This document shows, piece by piece, positions 1 through 11,773 of a stretch of 64,000 nucleotides of DNA (positions are counted from its first letter, which is position 1; the number at the start of each line of letters is the position of its first letter). The stretch is from Manihot esculenta. Taxonomy: Eukaryota > Streptophyta > Magnoliopsida > Malpighiales > Euphorbiaceae. The DNA lies in contig NC_035172.2 in the NCBI RefSeq assembly GCF_001659605.2, positions 18,105,051-18,169,050 on the forward strand. Direction: 5' to 3'. The position numbers and the translations under genes were made by a program. Below the pieces are notes generated by a model. That model had not been told where the DNA came from, ran no database searches, and saw only the letters and a list, made by a program, of their open reading frames with translations.

Positions 1-458
1 TAGTGACTATGATTGCGAGATTCAGTACCATCCGGGTAAGGCGAATGTTGTGGCAGACGCCTTAAGCCGGAAATCACTTAGCAGTTTATCCCATATTTCA
101 GCAGAGAGGAGGCTAGTAGTGAGGGAGTTCTTCGAGCTCATTAATAAAGGTTTACAGTTAGAGTTGTCTGGTACAGGTGCTTTGATAGCCCAGATGAGAG
201 TAGCACCCGTGTTTCTAGAGCAGGTGGCTCAGAAACAGCACGAGGATCCAGAGTTAGTGAAGATTGCCAGGACTGTCCAGTCAGGCAAGAATGAGGAGTT
301 CAGATTTGATAGCAAGGGGATCCTCCGCTATGGGAATAGATTGTGTGTACTAGATGACGTGGGACTGAAGGGAGACATTATGAGGGAAGCTCATAATGCC
401 AGATACAGTGTTCACCCTGGAGCCACCAAGATGTACCAAGATCTGAAGAGAGTGTATT
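1..458 (+). pseudogene. Element Z pol fragment: end of RNase H to start of integrase
   Basis: The frame is open from base 2 to 458 and reads the end of RNase H ([15 protein letters not shown], with the last catalytic Asp in VADAL), the linker, and the integrase zinc-binding start ([16 protein letters not shown], the two His of an HHCC finger). It stops being pol at 458, where a minus-strand LTR begins. The domain continues at 2776 with the Trp-rich WWPAMK-type segment after one copy of the duplicated GTATT. The protein matches the intact copies at 14339-19324 and 52589-57568 almost residue for residue. It is a fragment of a mobile element, not a host gene. Confidence 0.9.
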
Positions 459-2770
459 TGTAACGACCCAAAAATCGGACCGCTACCGGCGCTAGGATCC
501 AGGTCGGCTTAAGGCCGCCGGGACCCGTAGCAAGCCTAACATACATCCTGTGAACCTGTTTAATCCCATACATGATCAACAACATACATAAAAATAAAAC
601 TTTTCTTTCATACATTCTCTCATACACCAAACTCAACCTGTGCATGCACTGAACATAGTCATTTATCATATGCATTGACCCCTCTGTGGGATCTCATCAA
701 TGCCCCAATGGGCGATATAACATATGTTGAGTTGGTTTACATAAACATCATAAAACATCTAAGATCATGTATTAAAAGAGATAACAACATTCTATGGTCA
801 AGCACATCTCTATCATCCATAAGCCTCATTACATTACATGTCTATACTGTATTTTTACATAACATCATAATCATTTATCATGTCCACACTAGCTATTACA
901 GAGACAAGACTTCATTACTCTTGCTGACCTCCTGGTCTACCCTGTACCTGCAAGCCTGAGGGTTAAGGGAGAGGGGTGAGCTACTAGAGCCCAGTGAGCA
1001 GAATAATAAAACATTTAAAACATATGATAACATGGAATGCATCACATCACAGCTAAACACATCAAGGATGAACTTGTCACGAGTAGTCCTCTACATAGTC
1101 CAACTGTGCCAGAACGTAGAATGGGTTATGGTCTTTCTCTTACATAACATAGCATAACATAACAGTCCAACTGTGCCAGAACGTAGAATGGGTCCTGGTC
1201 TTTCTCTTACATAGTGCCAGCGAACGTAGAATGGGTCCCACTGGTCTTACATTCTTACCGTACATATCAAATCGTCACATCATAGATCGAGGACTATGGA
1301 TCATCCAACGTTCATCCACATCAATCAACAATAAAGTATGCAATACAACATATTCGTGAATTCTAATGCAAACAACCTACTACATCTCATGGCATTCATG
1401 ATGCGTGAATCATGCTAAAATGTCCATTATTTGCTTTAAAACGAAATGGTTTATTCTACTCACCTCTGGATAGCTCTGACCAGACACTGGGGCAACAGAC
1501 TCACTGCTGGGGTCCTCGGTTCCTCGGGTCCGAACCTACACAGGTGGACTCAAATGAGGGACCAAACATACATGATCATAACTCTAAACTACTCCCCAAA
1601 AACCCCCTAGAACATCATGAAACAATCATAGAAAAACATGCAAAGGAAGGCTGGACAGGGCACTTTCGGCGGCAGGTTCGGCGGCCGAAAGTCCCTCCAG
1701 AGCCGAAAGTCAGGCAGGTTCAGCGGCACCTTCGGCGGCCGAAACTCCTAGACAGAGGCGAAACTCATGCATGTTCGGCGACACTTTCGGCGGCTGAAAC
1801 TGCCCTTCAGAGACGTAAGTCCTCTTTCGGGGGCATACTTCGGCAGCCGAAAGGCTTGCCTCCCAGGCAGGTTCGGCGGCCGAAAGTCCTTCGGCTGCCG
1901 AACCTGGTTTCTGCCAAAGGGCAGAAACTTGGTTCCTCATGCACATTTGCCTCCCAAAACCATCCAAACATGCATTTCTCCTAATCTACAACATACATAC
2001 TCAAGCATACAAGTTCCTAGGGGCATCATACTAACTTAAACCCCATCTACAACACATCAAGCATTCACATTGTCCAAAATCATAACATAAACTTATAAAC
2101 CTAACCATGAGCTAAACATGCATTCTACCCCATAGATCTACTTAAAACTTACTTAAAACTTACTTAAAACATGCCATAAGCTCAAGATCGGTCCTTACCT
2201 CTTGAAGATCGAGAGGAGAACGACCCTAGCTCGGAAAATGGGAGAGAGAGAATTCCTTGAACCTCCAAGCTCCAAAACTTGCTCAAAATCTTCAAAACAA
2301 GGGTAAAACTAATGAAAATCGAGAAAGATTTGAAGGAAAGAACTCAAAACCGGCGAGGGATGGCGGAGAGCTCACCTTGGCCGAAAATGGGGAGAAAAGC
2401 TCGCCCGTTTTCGGCTAAGGGACCCCTTTATAGGTGGCTGGCCAGGCCACGTTTGGGAGCCGAAAGTGCCTCCGCATGCATGCCATGTTCGGCGGCCGAA
2501 CCTGGTTTCCCTCACTTATGCTTTCGGAGGCCTAAGGCACACCCGAATATGCTTGCATGTTCGGCGGCCGAACTTGAGATTCGGCGGCCGAACCTGAGTT
2601 TTCCTCCAAGGCTATTTTCATGCAAAAACTCATTTCCTTTTTACTTAAAATCATGAAATACATTAAAACATTTTATGAAAACATGTTTCTACCCTACTAG
2701 AGGCTTCCGACATCCGAGATTTCCACCGGACGGTAGGAATTTTGATACCGAAGTCTAGCCGGGTATTACA
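459..2770 (-). mobile_element. Solo LTR (2312 bp) of the same gypsy family, minus strand
   Basis: Read on the minus strand it starts TGTAATACCCGG and ends GTCGTTACA, the family termini. It is flanked by GTATT at 454-458 and GTATT at 2771-2775, a 5-bp target duplication inside element Z integrase. There is no internal region, so it is a solo LTR left by LTR-LTR recombination. A TATA box lies on the minus strand at 2425-2432, about 340 bp from the LTR start. Palindromic TTCGG...CCGAA motifs cluster at about 1660-1900 and 2460-2600. Apparent open frames inside it on both strands are side-products of these repeats. Confidence 0.93.
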
Positions 2771-2775
2771 GTATT

Positions 2776-2836
2776 GGTGGCCAGCGATGAAGAGAGAAGT
2801 GGCACAGTTTGTGTCAGCCTGCGAAATATGTCAGAG
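2776..2836 (+). pseudogene. Element Z pol fragment: integrase zinc finger
   Basis: This 61-bp piece resumes the integrase exactly where 458 left off: the WPAMKRE segment followed by the C-x2-C part of the HHCC finger (SACEICQS). It ends with CAGAG (2832-2836), which is repeated at 22779-22783 after element A, showing that A inserted here. Confidence 0.88.
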
Positions 2837-5148
2837 TGTAATACCCGGCTAGACTCCGGTATCGGAATTCCTACTGTCCGGTGGAATCTCGGATGTCGGA
2901 AGCCTCTAGTAGGGTAGAAACATGTTTTCATAAAATGTTTTAATGTATTCCATGGTTTTAAGTAAAAAGGAAATGAGTTTTTGCATGAAAACAATCGAGG
3001 AGGAAAACCCAGGTTCGGCTGCCGAACCTCAAGTTCGGCCGCCGAACATGCGTGCGTTGCGGGTGTGCTTTAGGCCCCCGAAAGCATAAGTGAGGGAATT
3101 CCAGGTTCGGCCACCGAACCTCAAGTTCGGCCGCCGAACATGGCATGCATGCGGAGGCACATTCGGCCCCCGAGCGTGGCCTGGCCAGCCACTATAAAAG
3201 GGTCCCTTAGTCGAAAACGGGCGAGCTTTTTTCCCATTTTCGGCCAAGGTGAGCTCTCTGCCATCCCTCACCGATCTTTGATGTTTTTCCTCTAGATCTT
3301 TCAAGATTTTCATTTGTTTTAACTTTGTTTTGAAGATTTGAGCTTTTGAGCAAAGTTTTGGAGCTTGGAGGTTCAAGAACCCAATCTCTCCCACCTCCGA
3401 GTTTTTAGGTCGTCTCTCTCTCGATCTTCAAGAGGTAAGAGCCGATCTTAAGCTCATTGTATGTTTTAAGTAAGTTTTAAGTAGATCTATGGGGGTAGAA
3501 TGCATGTTTAGGTTATAGTTATGTTTATGGGTTTTTGATGAGTTTTTGAACAATGTGGCTTGTAAATGTATGTTTGATGTGTTGTAGTTGGGGTTTAAGG
3601 TATTTTGAGACCCCTAGGAGCTTGTATGCATGTTTTGGTTGAGCTAAATGCATGATGGTATGAGTTTGGAGGCATTTGTGCATGTTTGAACCAAGTTTCT
3701 GCCCTTTGGGAGAAACCAGGTTCGGCAGCCGAAAGGACTTTCGGCCGCCGAACCCTCTTGTGGAAGCAGCCTTCGGCTGCCGAAGCTTGCCCCCGAAAGG
3801 AGACTTTCGTCTCTGTCTGGGAGTTTCGGCCGTCGAAAGTGCCGCTGAACATGCATGAGTTTCGCCTCTGTCTGGGAGTTTCGGCCGCCGAAGGTGCCGC
3901 TGAACCTGCCTGACTTTCGGCTCTGGAGGGACTTTCGGCCGCCGAACCTGCCGCCGAAAGTGCCCTGTCCAGCCTTTCTTTGCATGTTTTTGCATGGATG
4001 TTTTGAGGAGTTTTAGAGGGTTTTTGAGGGATGTTTTTAGAGTTATGTTCTAGTTGTTTGGTCCCTCATTCGAGTCCATCTGTGTAGGTTCGGACCCGAG
4101 GAACCGAAGACCCCAGCAGTGAGTCAGTTGCTTCAGTCAGTGTCAGAGCTAGCCAGAGGTGAGTGGAACAACTCTTATGCTTTTAAATAAATAAATCAGT
4201 TTTGAGCATGTTCATGCATCACGAATGCCATGTGATATTTTAGGTTGTTTGCATTAGAAATCACGAATATGCTGCATTGCATAATATGTTGTTGATGTGG
4301 ATGAATGTTGAATGATCCATTAGCCCTCATATGTTATGACATGATGATATGGTATGGAAGTCCAGGTGTGGCCTGCAGTACGCCCCTAGCACTATGTAAG
4401 AGAAAGACCGGACGTGGCCTGCACTACGCCCCCGGCACCATGGATTATGTATGTTATGTTATGTATAAGAGAAAGACCAGGTGTGGCCTACACTACGCCC
4501 CTGGCATGATTGGAATATGTAGAGGGCTAAATGGTGACAAGTTCATCCTTGATATGATTAGTTGTGATGTGATGCATTTCATGTTATCATATGTTTTAAA
4601 TGCTTTACTATTCTGCTCACTGGGCTCTAGTAGCTCACCCCTCTCCCAAATTCCCCAGGTTTGCAGGTACAGGGTAGACCAGGAGGTCAGCAAGAGTATT
4701 GAAGTTAGTTGTATGTAATAGATAGTGTGGACATGATAAATGTATTGACGTTATGTAAAAGTACGGTTTTAGTCATGTAATGATATTGAGGATTAGAGAT
4801 TGTGCTTGACTTTATGTATAAGGTATCCCTTTTAATACATGATCTTAGATGTTTATTGATGACTATGTTTATCCAACTCAACACATGTTATGCCACCCAT
4901 TTGGGGCATTGATGAGATCCCACAGAGGGGTCAAGTTTATGATTATGTTTATGTTCAGTGCATGCACAGGTTGAGTTGGTGTATGAGAGAATGAATGAAA
5001 GAAAAGTTTTAATTTTTATGTATGTGGTGGGTCATGTATGGGATTAATCAGGTTTACAGGTTGCATGTCAGGCTTGCTACGGGTCCCGGCGGCCTTAAGC
5101 CGACCTGGATCCTAGCGCCGGTAGCGGTCCAATTTTCGGGTCGTTACA
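2837..5148 (+). repeat. 5' LTR of element A
   Basis: It starts TGTAATACCCGG and ends GTCGTTACA. TATAAAAG is at 3193-3200, so U3 is short (about 385 bp) and R plus U5 are very long (about 1.9 kb). It has palindrome clusters at about 3010-3170 and 3720-3960, three tandem CCAGG...CCTGG-type units at about 4365-4510, and the conserved terminal block from 5070. Confidence 0.93.
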
Positions 5149-5401
5149 GAATGGTATTAGAGCCCTAGGTTCATATGGTCGGACTTAGAGTGTCGGGCTC
5201 ATAGATGTTATAGAAGGTCAAGCACAATAGGAAGATCATGTCCACTAGGATAGGATGTGGAGTCCTGTCTTGCATAATGATGTGAAATGCCAAGATTATA
5301 CGCATGTGCATTAATGATATGTGATGTATGTGATGAGGGTTCATGTGTGCCCACATGAACCATATGATGCTAATGTTTGCTTGTTATGTGCTGCCTTTCA
5401 G
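3435..5401 (+). other. Candidate leader intron of element A
   Basis: CAAGAG|GTAAGA at 3434/3435 looks like a 5' splice site and CTGCCTTTCAG ending at 5401 like a 3' splice site. The gag ATG is at 5410, 8 nt after the acceptor. Elements B and D have the same arrangement. Inferred from sequence only. Confidence 0.4.
5152..5164 (+). other. Primer-binding site of element A (initiator Met tRNA type)
   Basis: TGGTATTAGAGCC lies 3 nt after the 5' LTR and differs at one base from the TGGTATCAGAGCC of elements B and D, which is complementary to the 3' end of initiator Met tRNA. The C-to-T change agrees with A being older. Confidence 0.85.
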
Positions 5402-5409
5402 AAAACAGG

Positions 5410-8400
5410 ATGAGAGGAACTCGTCGATCTGCACGATTGACTGGAGTGCCACCTGAGGATGAGGGCACGAGCGCCCGTCGTCCTACATTGCCTAGGGCAA
5501 TGTCTAGTAGGTCTAGCAGAGAAAGAGCAATAAGAGACCCTAGAAGGTCTTTGGATCTGGGTAGAAGCAGATCAGTAAGAGGAACAGTTCAGGGAGGAAT
5601 GTCAGAAGACATGGGGGATGATATGGATGTAGAGTAGAGGAGGGATGGCAGGCTGGGAGTTAGCATGTCAGAAGAGGGAATGGGGGAATCCCAAGGAGGC
5701 ACCCAGGCCTCGGGATTTGTTCAGCCACCTTACTACCCACCCTTCTCACAAAACCCTGGGTATTCGATGGGAGGCACATCGGATTACCATAGCTTTAGCC
5801 CTTATCCCACACAGATGCCATACCCACCCTACTACCCACCATATTGACAATACCCAATGTATCCACCCCCACCTTACTATCCAAATCCAGCAAACCCTAC
5901 CTCAGAAAATGTTGCACCACCTCCACCACCTACAGAACCAGCAGCCCCAGTTGCTCAACCTTCTAGACCTAGCTCAGCCAGTGGGAGCAAGGTCAAGATG
6001 ACCGACTACATGAAGTTGGGTGCTCCCCAGTATGAAAAAGGGGATGACCCGTTTGTGTATCTTGAGAGGGTCAAGGTGATCACAGATGAGATTGGGGCTG
6101 ATGATAGTAGAGCCATTCAGATGGTTGGGTTCACACTTAAGTGCAAGAAGGCACGAGAGTGGTTCAAGAATTATGTGAACCTGAGAGTGGACAGCATGTC
6201 TTGAGAGGAGTTTGCAAACGAGTTTGCAGGATGGGCTTTCCCAGATAGTTCAAGGGAGCTGAAGATGATAGAGTTTGAGCAGTTGAGGCAGACTGATGAG
6301 ATGGGTGTAGAGGAGTTCACAGACAGATTCTTGGAGCTGTTGCCATTTGCAGGGCAAAACCTTGACTCAGACCAGTAAAGGTCAAGGAGGTATATCATGA
6401 AACTCCACTCCAGATATTCCTCCTTGATCCAGTCAGCAGATAGGGAGAGCTTCCATGCTATAGTGGATATGGCCCGGAAAATGGAGGCCAGTGCCATCGT
6501 TCAGGGGACAGTTAAACAGTCAGTGGCACAGCCTTCTGGTTCTAAGACCCCAGGCTCTTCTTCAATGAGTGCAGCAGCTTCAGGTAGCAAGAAGTGGGAC
6601 AGAGGTCCCAGGAAGTCTAAGAAGAACAAGTTCTGGAACAAGGTTAAGTCCAGTCTGGGACTAGGGAGTGGCTCAAGCTCTGGTGCGGATAATGCAGTTT
6701 GTGCAAGGTGTGGTAAGCCACACAGGGGAGTATGTCGGTTTGGGACGACAGCCTGTTACAGATGTGGTCAGGAGGGGCATATGTCTCGAGAATGTCCAAG
6801 AGCAGCCCCGATGGCACAGTCCCAGCAGACAGCTTCAGGTAGTGTAGCGCAGCCAGCAGCTCCAGCCACGACTCAGGCCAGTGGCAGAGGCAGAGGGAGA
6901 GGGGCAGCCTCTTCTTCAGCGGGTTTCAGAGGTGAAGGTCCATCAGCTCCAGCACGGATCTTCACAATGACACAGCAGGAGGCAGATGCATCTAACACCG
7001 TGGAGGCAGGTAACTTAGTCATGGGTTGTTCAGATGTGTATGCCTTGATGGACCCTGGTGCATCTCATTCTTTTATTGCACCGAGAGCCGTTGAGAGGTT
7101 AGGGTTGATGATCTCTGGGTTAGAGTGTCCTCTCTGGGTCAGTGGACCCAAATGTGATCCATCAGTGGCAGAGTCAGTCTGCCAGTGTAGTCCTGTGTTT
7201 GTTGAGGGAAGATGCTTGTCCGCCGACCTTGTGGTTCTAGACTTGACAGATTTTGACGTCATTCTAGGGATGGACTGGTTATCTACCCATGGTGCTACCT
7301 TGGACTGCAGGGACAAGGTAGTCAGGTTCAGAGGTCAGGATGGGTCAGTGATAGTCTTTAGAGGAGACAGGAGGGGTACACCTAGAGGTCTGATATCAGC
7401 TCTTCAGGCTCGTAGGTTGCTTAGGAAGGGATGTCAGGGGTATTTGGCTCATGTGAGAGAGCTTAGCAGTCAGGTTAGAGAGCCCGCCTTAGTGCCAATG
7501 GTTAGAGAGTTTCTAGACGTCTTCCCAGACGAGCTGCCAGGTTTACCACCTGCTAGGGAGATAGAGTTCGAGATAGAACTGATGCCTGGAACCCGACCGA
7601 TCTCTATCCCTCCCTACAGGATGGCTCCAGCTGAGTTGAAGGAATTGAAAGAACAGTTGCAAGAGTTGGTAGAAAAGGGCTTCATCCGACCGAGCACCTC
7701 ATCTTGGGGTGCACCAGTCTTGTTTGTGAGAAAGAAGGATGGATCCCTTAGGCTTTGTATCGACTACAGGCAGTTGAACAAAGTCACTACCAAGAATAAG
7801 TACCTGTTGCCTAGGATCGACGATCTATTTGACCAGCTAGCCGGAGCAGGTTGTTTCTCCAAAATAGATCTGAGATCTGGGTACCATCAGCTGGGGATCA
7901 GGGATGAGGATGTGCCAAAGACGGCTTTCAGGACCAGATATGGGCATTTTGAGTTTCTTGTGATGCCGTTCGGGCTAACCAACGCCCCCGCAGCATTCAT
8001 GGATCTCATGAACAAAGTGTTTAGCCAGTACCTGGATCACTTCGTTATTGTCTTCATAGATGATATCTTGGTGTATTCTAGGAATGCAGAGGAGCATGCC
8101 CATCATCTGAGGATGGTTCTACAGACCTTGAGGGAACATGGCTTGTATGCCAAGTTCTCCAAGTGTGAGTTCTGGCTGAGGAGCATTTCATTCTTGGGGC
8201 ATGTTGTGACAGAAAATGGGATAGAGGTGGACCCCAAGAAGGTAGAAGCTGTGGCTAACTGGCCTAGACCCACTTCAGTGACAGAAATCAGGAGTTTCTT
8301 GGGTTTAGCAGGTTACTACAGGAGGTTCGTTCAGGACTTCTCAAAGATTGCAGCTCCTCTGACCAGACTAACCAGGAAGAATCAGAAGTTTGTGTGGACC

Positions 8401-10396
8401 GACCAGTGCGAAGAGAGTTTTGAAGAGCTTAAGAAGAGGTTGACTTCAGCACCAGTGTTAGCTCTGCCATCTAGTGATGAGGACTTTACAGTCTTTTGTG
8501 ATGCGTCCCGCGTGGGACTGGGTTGTGTACTAATGCAGAATGAGAGGGTGATTGCTTATGCTTCTAGACAGCTAAAGAAGCATGAGTTGAATTACCCCAC
8601 ACATGATCTGGAGATGGCAGCAGTAATCTTTGCGCTCAAGATGTGGAGGCACTACCTCTATGGGGTAAAATGTGAGATCTTTACAGATCATAAGAGCCTG
8701 CAGTACATCCTGAGTCAAAGAGATTTGAACTTGAGACAGAGGAGATGGGTAGAACTGCTGAGTGACTATGATTGCAAGATTCAGTATCATCCGGGTAAGG
8801 CGAATGTTGTGGCAGACGCCCTAAGCCGGAAGTCACTAGGCAGTCTATCCCACATCACGGCAGTGAGGAGACCAGTGGTGAAGGAGTTTTACAAGCTCAT
8901 TGATGAAGGTCTACAGTTGGAGTTGTCTGGTACAGGTGCTTTAGTGGCCCAGATGAGAGTGGCACCCGTGTTTCTGGAAGCAGGTGGCTCAGAAACAGCA
9001 TGAGGACCCAGAGTTAGTGAAGATTGCCAGGACTGTTCAGTTAGGCAAAGATAACGAGTTTAGATTCGACAATAAGGGGATCCTCCGCTATGGGAGTCGA
9101 TTGTGTGTACCAGATGACATAGGGCTAAAAGGAGACATTATGAGAGAGGCTCATAATGCAAGATACAGCGTTCACCCCGGAGCCACCAAGATGTATCAAG
9201 ATTTGAAGAAAGTTTATTGGTGGCCAGCGATGAAGAAAGAAGTGGCACAGTTTGTGTCAGCCTGCGAAGTGTGTCAGAGGGTGAAGCTGGAACATCAGAT
9301 GCCGGCTGGAATGCTTAACCCGCTACCTATTCCAGAGTGGAAATGGAAGAATATAGCTATGGACTTCGTAGTGGGGTTACCGGCGACGTCCAACAGATTG
9401 GACTCCATATGGGTGATTGTGGACAGACTCACCAAATCTGCTCACTTCATCCCTGTCAGGAGTGGCTATTCTGTGGACGAGTTGGCGCAGGCGTATGTAG
9501 ATGAGATCATCAGGCTGCATGGGGTTCCTGTTTCAATAGTGTCCGATAGAGGGCCCCAGTTCACCTCCAGGTTTTGGCGGAGTCTGCAGAATGCTATGGG
9601 TACTAGGTTGGATTTCAGTACTGCCTTCCACCCCCAGACTGATGGATAGTCAGAAAGGACCATCCAGACTATCAAGGATATGCTCAGAATGTGTGTGCTG
9701 GACTTTGGCGGTTCTTGGAGGCAACATCTACCCTTGGTGGAGTTTGCCTACAATAACAGCCATCATGCTAGCATCGGGATGGCTCCTTATGAAGCTTTGT
9801 ATGGAAGGAAGTGCAGGTCACCTGTTTGCTGGGAGGAAGTTGGAGAGAAGGCCTTGGCATGGCCTGAGCTAGTAGAGATTACCAGCAGGGTGGTACCCAT
9901 AATCAGAGAAAGGATCAAGACTGCTGCAAGCAGACAGAAGAGTTATGCAGACATCCACAGAAGACAGGTAGAGTTTCAGGAGGGGGATCTGGTATTGCTC
10001 AAAGTGTCTCCTACGAAAGGAGTGGTTCGTTTTGGGAAGAAAGGTAAACTAGCCCCACGATACATCGGACCCTTTGAAATCTTGCAGAAGATTGGGAATG
10101 TGTCGTACAAGCTAGATTTGCCTGCTTCAATGGCAAGAATCCATCCGGTTTTCCATGTTTCAATGTTGAGGAAGTTCGTGTCAGATCTGGGCAAGGTTCT
10201 TAGTGAGCCTGATGTGGAGATCCAAGAAGATCTCACCTATGTTGAACAGCCAGTACGGATCCTTGACACCCAGATCAGAAAGCTAAGAAACAAGGAAATC
10301 CCGATGGTGAAAGTCCTGTGGAACCACCACAATTTGGAAGAATGCACTTGGGAGACACGGAAGTCCATGCTCCAGCAATACCCTTATCTTTTCTAA
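5410..10396 (+). pseudogene. gag-pol pseudogene of element A
   Basis: The start [12 protein letters not shown] is the same as in intact copies. The gag has stops at 5635-5637, 5845-5847, 6202-6204 (Trp to TGA) and 6376-6378. The CCHC knuckle ([14 protein letters not shown]), protease motif LMDPGAS, reverse transcriptase with FIDDIL, and RNase H then read open from 6397. A one-base insertion near 8978 shifts the frame. Integrase reads on from 8984 with one more stop at 9647-9649 (Gln to TAG in the DGQSER motif just after the DDE core). The C-terminal chromodomain-like segment ([13 protein letters not shown]) ends at 10396. It cannot make the full polyprotein. Confidence 0.92.
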
Positions 10397-10467
10397 GGTT
10401 AGTTTCTTATATATTTCATGTGTTTTATGTGTATGATATGTTGTATGCCTTGCATGTGCTAGTTGAG

Positions 10468-10504
10468 GAACATTCGGGGACGAATGTTCTTAAGGGGGAG
10501 AGAA
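10468..10504 (+). other. Hairpin and polypurine tract of element A
   Basis: A perfect 9-bp stem, GAACATTCG / CGAATGTTC, with loop GGGA spans 10468-10489. It is followed by the polypurine tract AAGGGGGAGAGAA (10492-10504), which directly abuts the 3' LTR and would prime plus-strand DNA synthesis. Confidence 0.85.
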
Positions 10505-11773
10505 TGTAATACCCGGCTAGACTCCGGTATCGGAATTCCTACCGTCCGGTGGAATCTCGGATGTCGGAAGCCTCTAGTAGGGTAGAAACATGTTTTCATA
10601 AAATGTTTTAATGTATTCCATGGTTTTAAGTAAAAAGGAAATGAGTTTTTGCATGAAAACAATCGAGGAGGAAAACCCAGGTTCGGCCGCCGAACATGCG
10701 TGCATTGCGGGTGTGCTTTAGGCCCCCGAAAGCATAAGTGAGGGAAGTTCAGGTTCGGCCGCCGAACCTCAAGTTCGGCCGCCGAACATGGCATGCATGT
10801 GGAGGCACATTCGGCCCCCGAGCGTGACCTGGCCAGCCACTATAAAAGGGTCCCTTAGTCGAAAACGGGCGAGCTTTTTCCCCATTTTCGGTCAAGGTGA
10901 GCTCTCCGCCGTCCCTCACCGATCTTTGATGTTTTTCCTCTAGATCTTTCAAGATTTTCATTTGTTTTAACTTTGTTTTGAAGATTTGAGCTTTTGAGCA
11001 AAGTTTTGGAGCTTGGAGGTTCAAGAACCCAATCTCTCCCACCTCCGAGTTTTTAGGTCGTCTCTCTCTCGATCTTCAAGAGGTAAGAGCCGATCTTAAG
11101 CTCATTGTATGTTTTAAGTAAGTTTTAAGTAGATCTATGGGGGTAGAATGCATGTTTAGGTTATAGTTATGTTTATGGGTTTTTGATGAGTTTTTGAACA
11201 ATGTGGCTTGTAAATGTATGTTTGATGTGTTGTAGTTGGGGTTTAAGGTATTTTGAGACCCCTAGGAGCTTGTATGCATGTTTTGGTTGAGCTAAATGCA
11301 TGATGGTATGAGTTTGGAGGCATTTGTGCATGTTTGAACCAAGTTTCTGCCCTTTGGGAGAAACCAGGTTCGGCAGCCGAAAGGACTTTCGGCCGTCGAA
11401 CCCTCTTGTGGAAGCAGCCTTCGGCTGCCGAAGCTTGCCCCCGAAAGGAGACTTTCGTCTCTGTCTGGGAGTTTCGACCGCCGAAAGTGCCGCCGAACAT
11501 GCATGAGTTTCGCCTCTGTCTGGGAGTTTCGGCCGCCGAAGGTGCTGCCGAACCTGCCTGACTTTCGGCTCTGGAGGGACTTTCGGCCGCCGAACCTGCC
11601 GCCGAAAGTGCCCTGTCCAGCCTTTCTTTGCATGTTTTTGCATGGATGTTTTGAGGAGTTTTAGAGGGTTTTTGGGGGATGTTTTTAGAGTTATGTTCTA
11701 GTTGTTTGGTCCCTCATTCGAGTCCACCTGTGTAGGTTCGGACCCGAGGAACCGAGGACCCCAGCAGTGAGTC
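10505..11773 (+). repeat. 3' LTR of element A, left part
   Basis: First 1269 nt of the 3' LTR, TATA box 10841-10848. It is cut at 11773 by element B; GAGTC (11769-11773) is repeated at 21751-21755, where the LTR resumes. Confidence 0.92.

Noticed and set aside
1412..2656. Several open frames of 60-160 codons on both strands inside LTRs (also at 3029-3995, 10459-11643, 12023-13002, 19705-20684, 24144-25360, 50110-51138, 57811-58825, 61838-62777)
   Set aside because: They follow the palindromic TTCGGCCGCCGAA arrays, which lack stops in most frames and give FGGR/SAAE/RRPK repeats on both strands. Frames are not conserved between LTR copies.
4305..4718. 137-codon frame repeated at 21935-22348 as a conserved small gene
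   Set aside because: Both lie in the two LTRs of element A, are identical by descent, and cover the non-coding tandem units; the equivalent region is not open in B, C or D LTRs.
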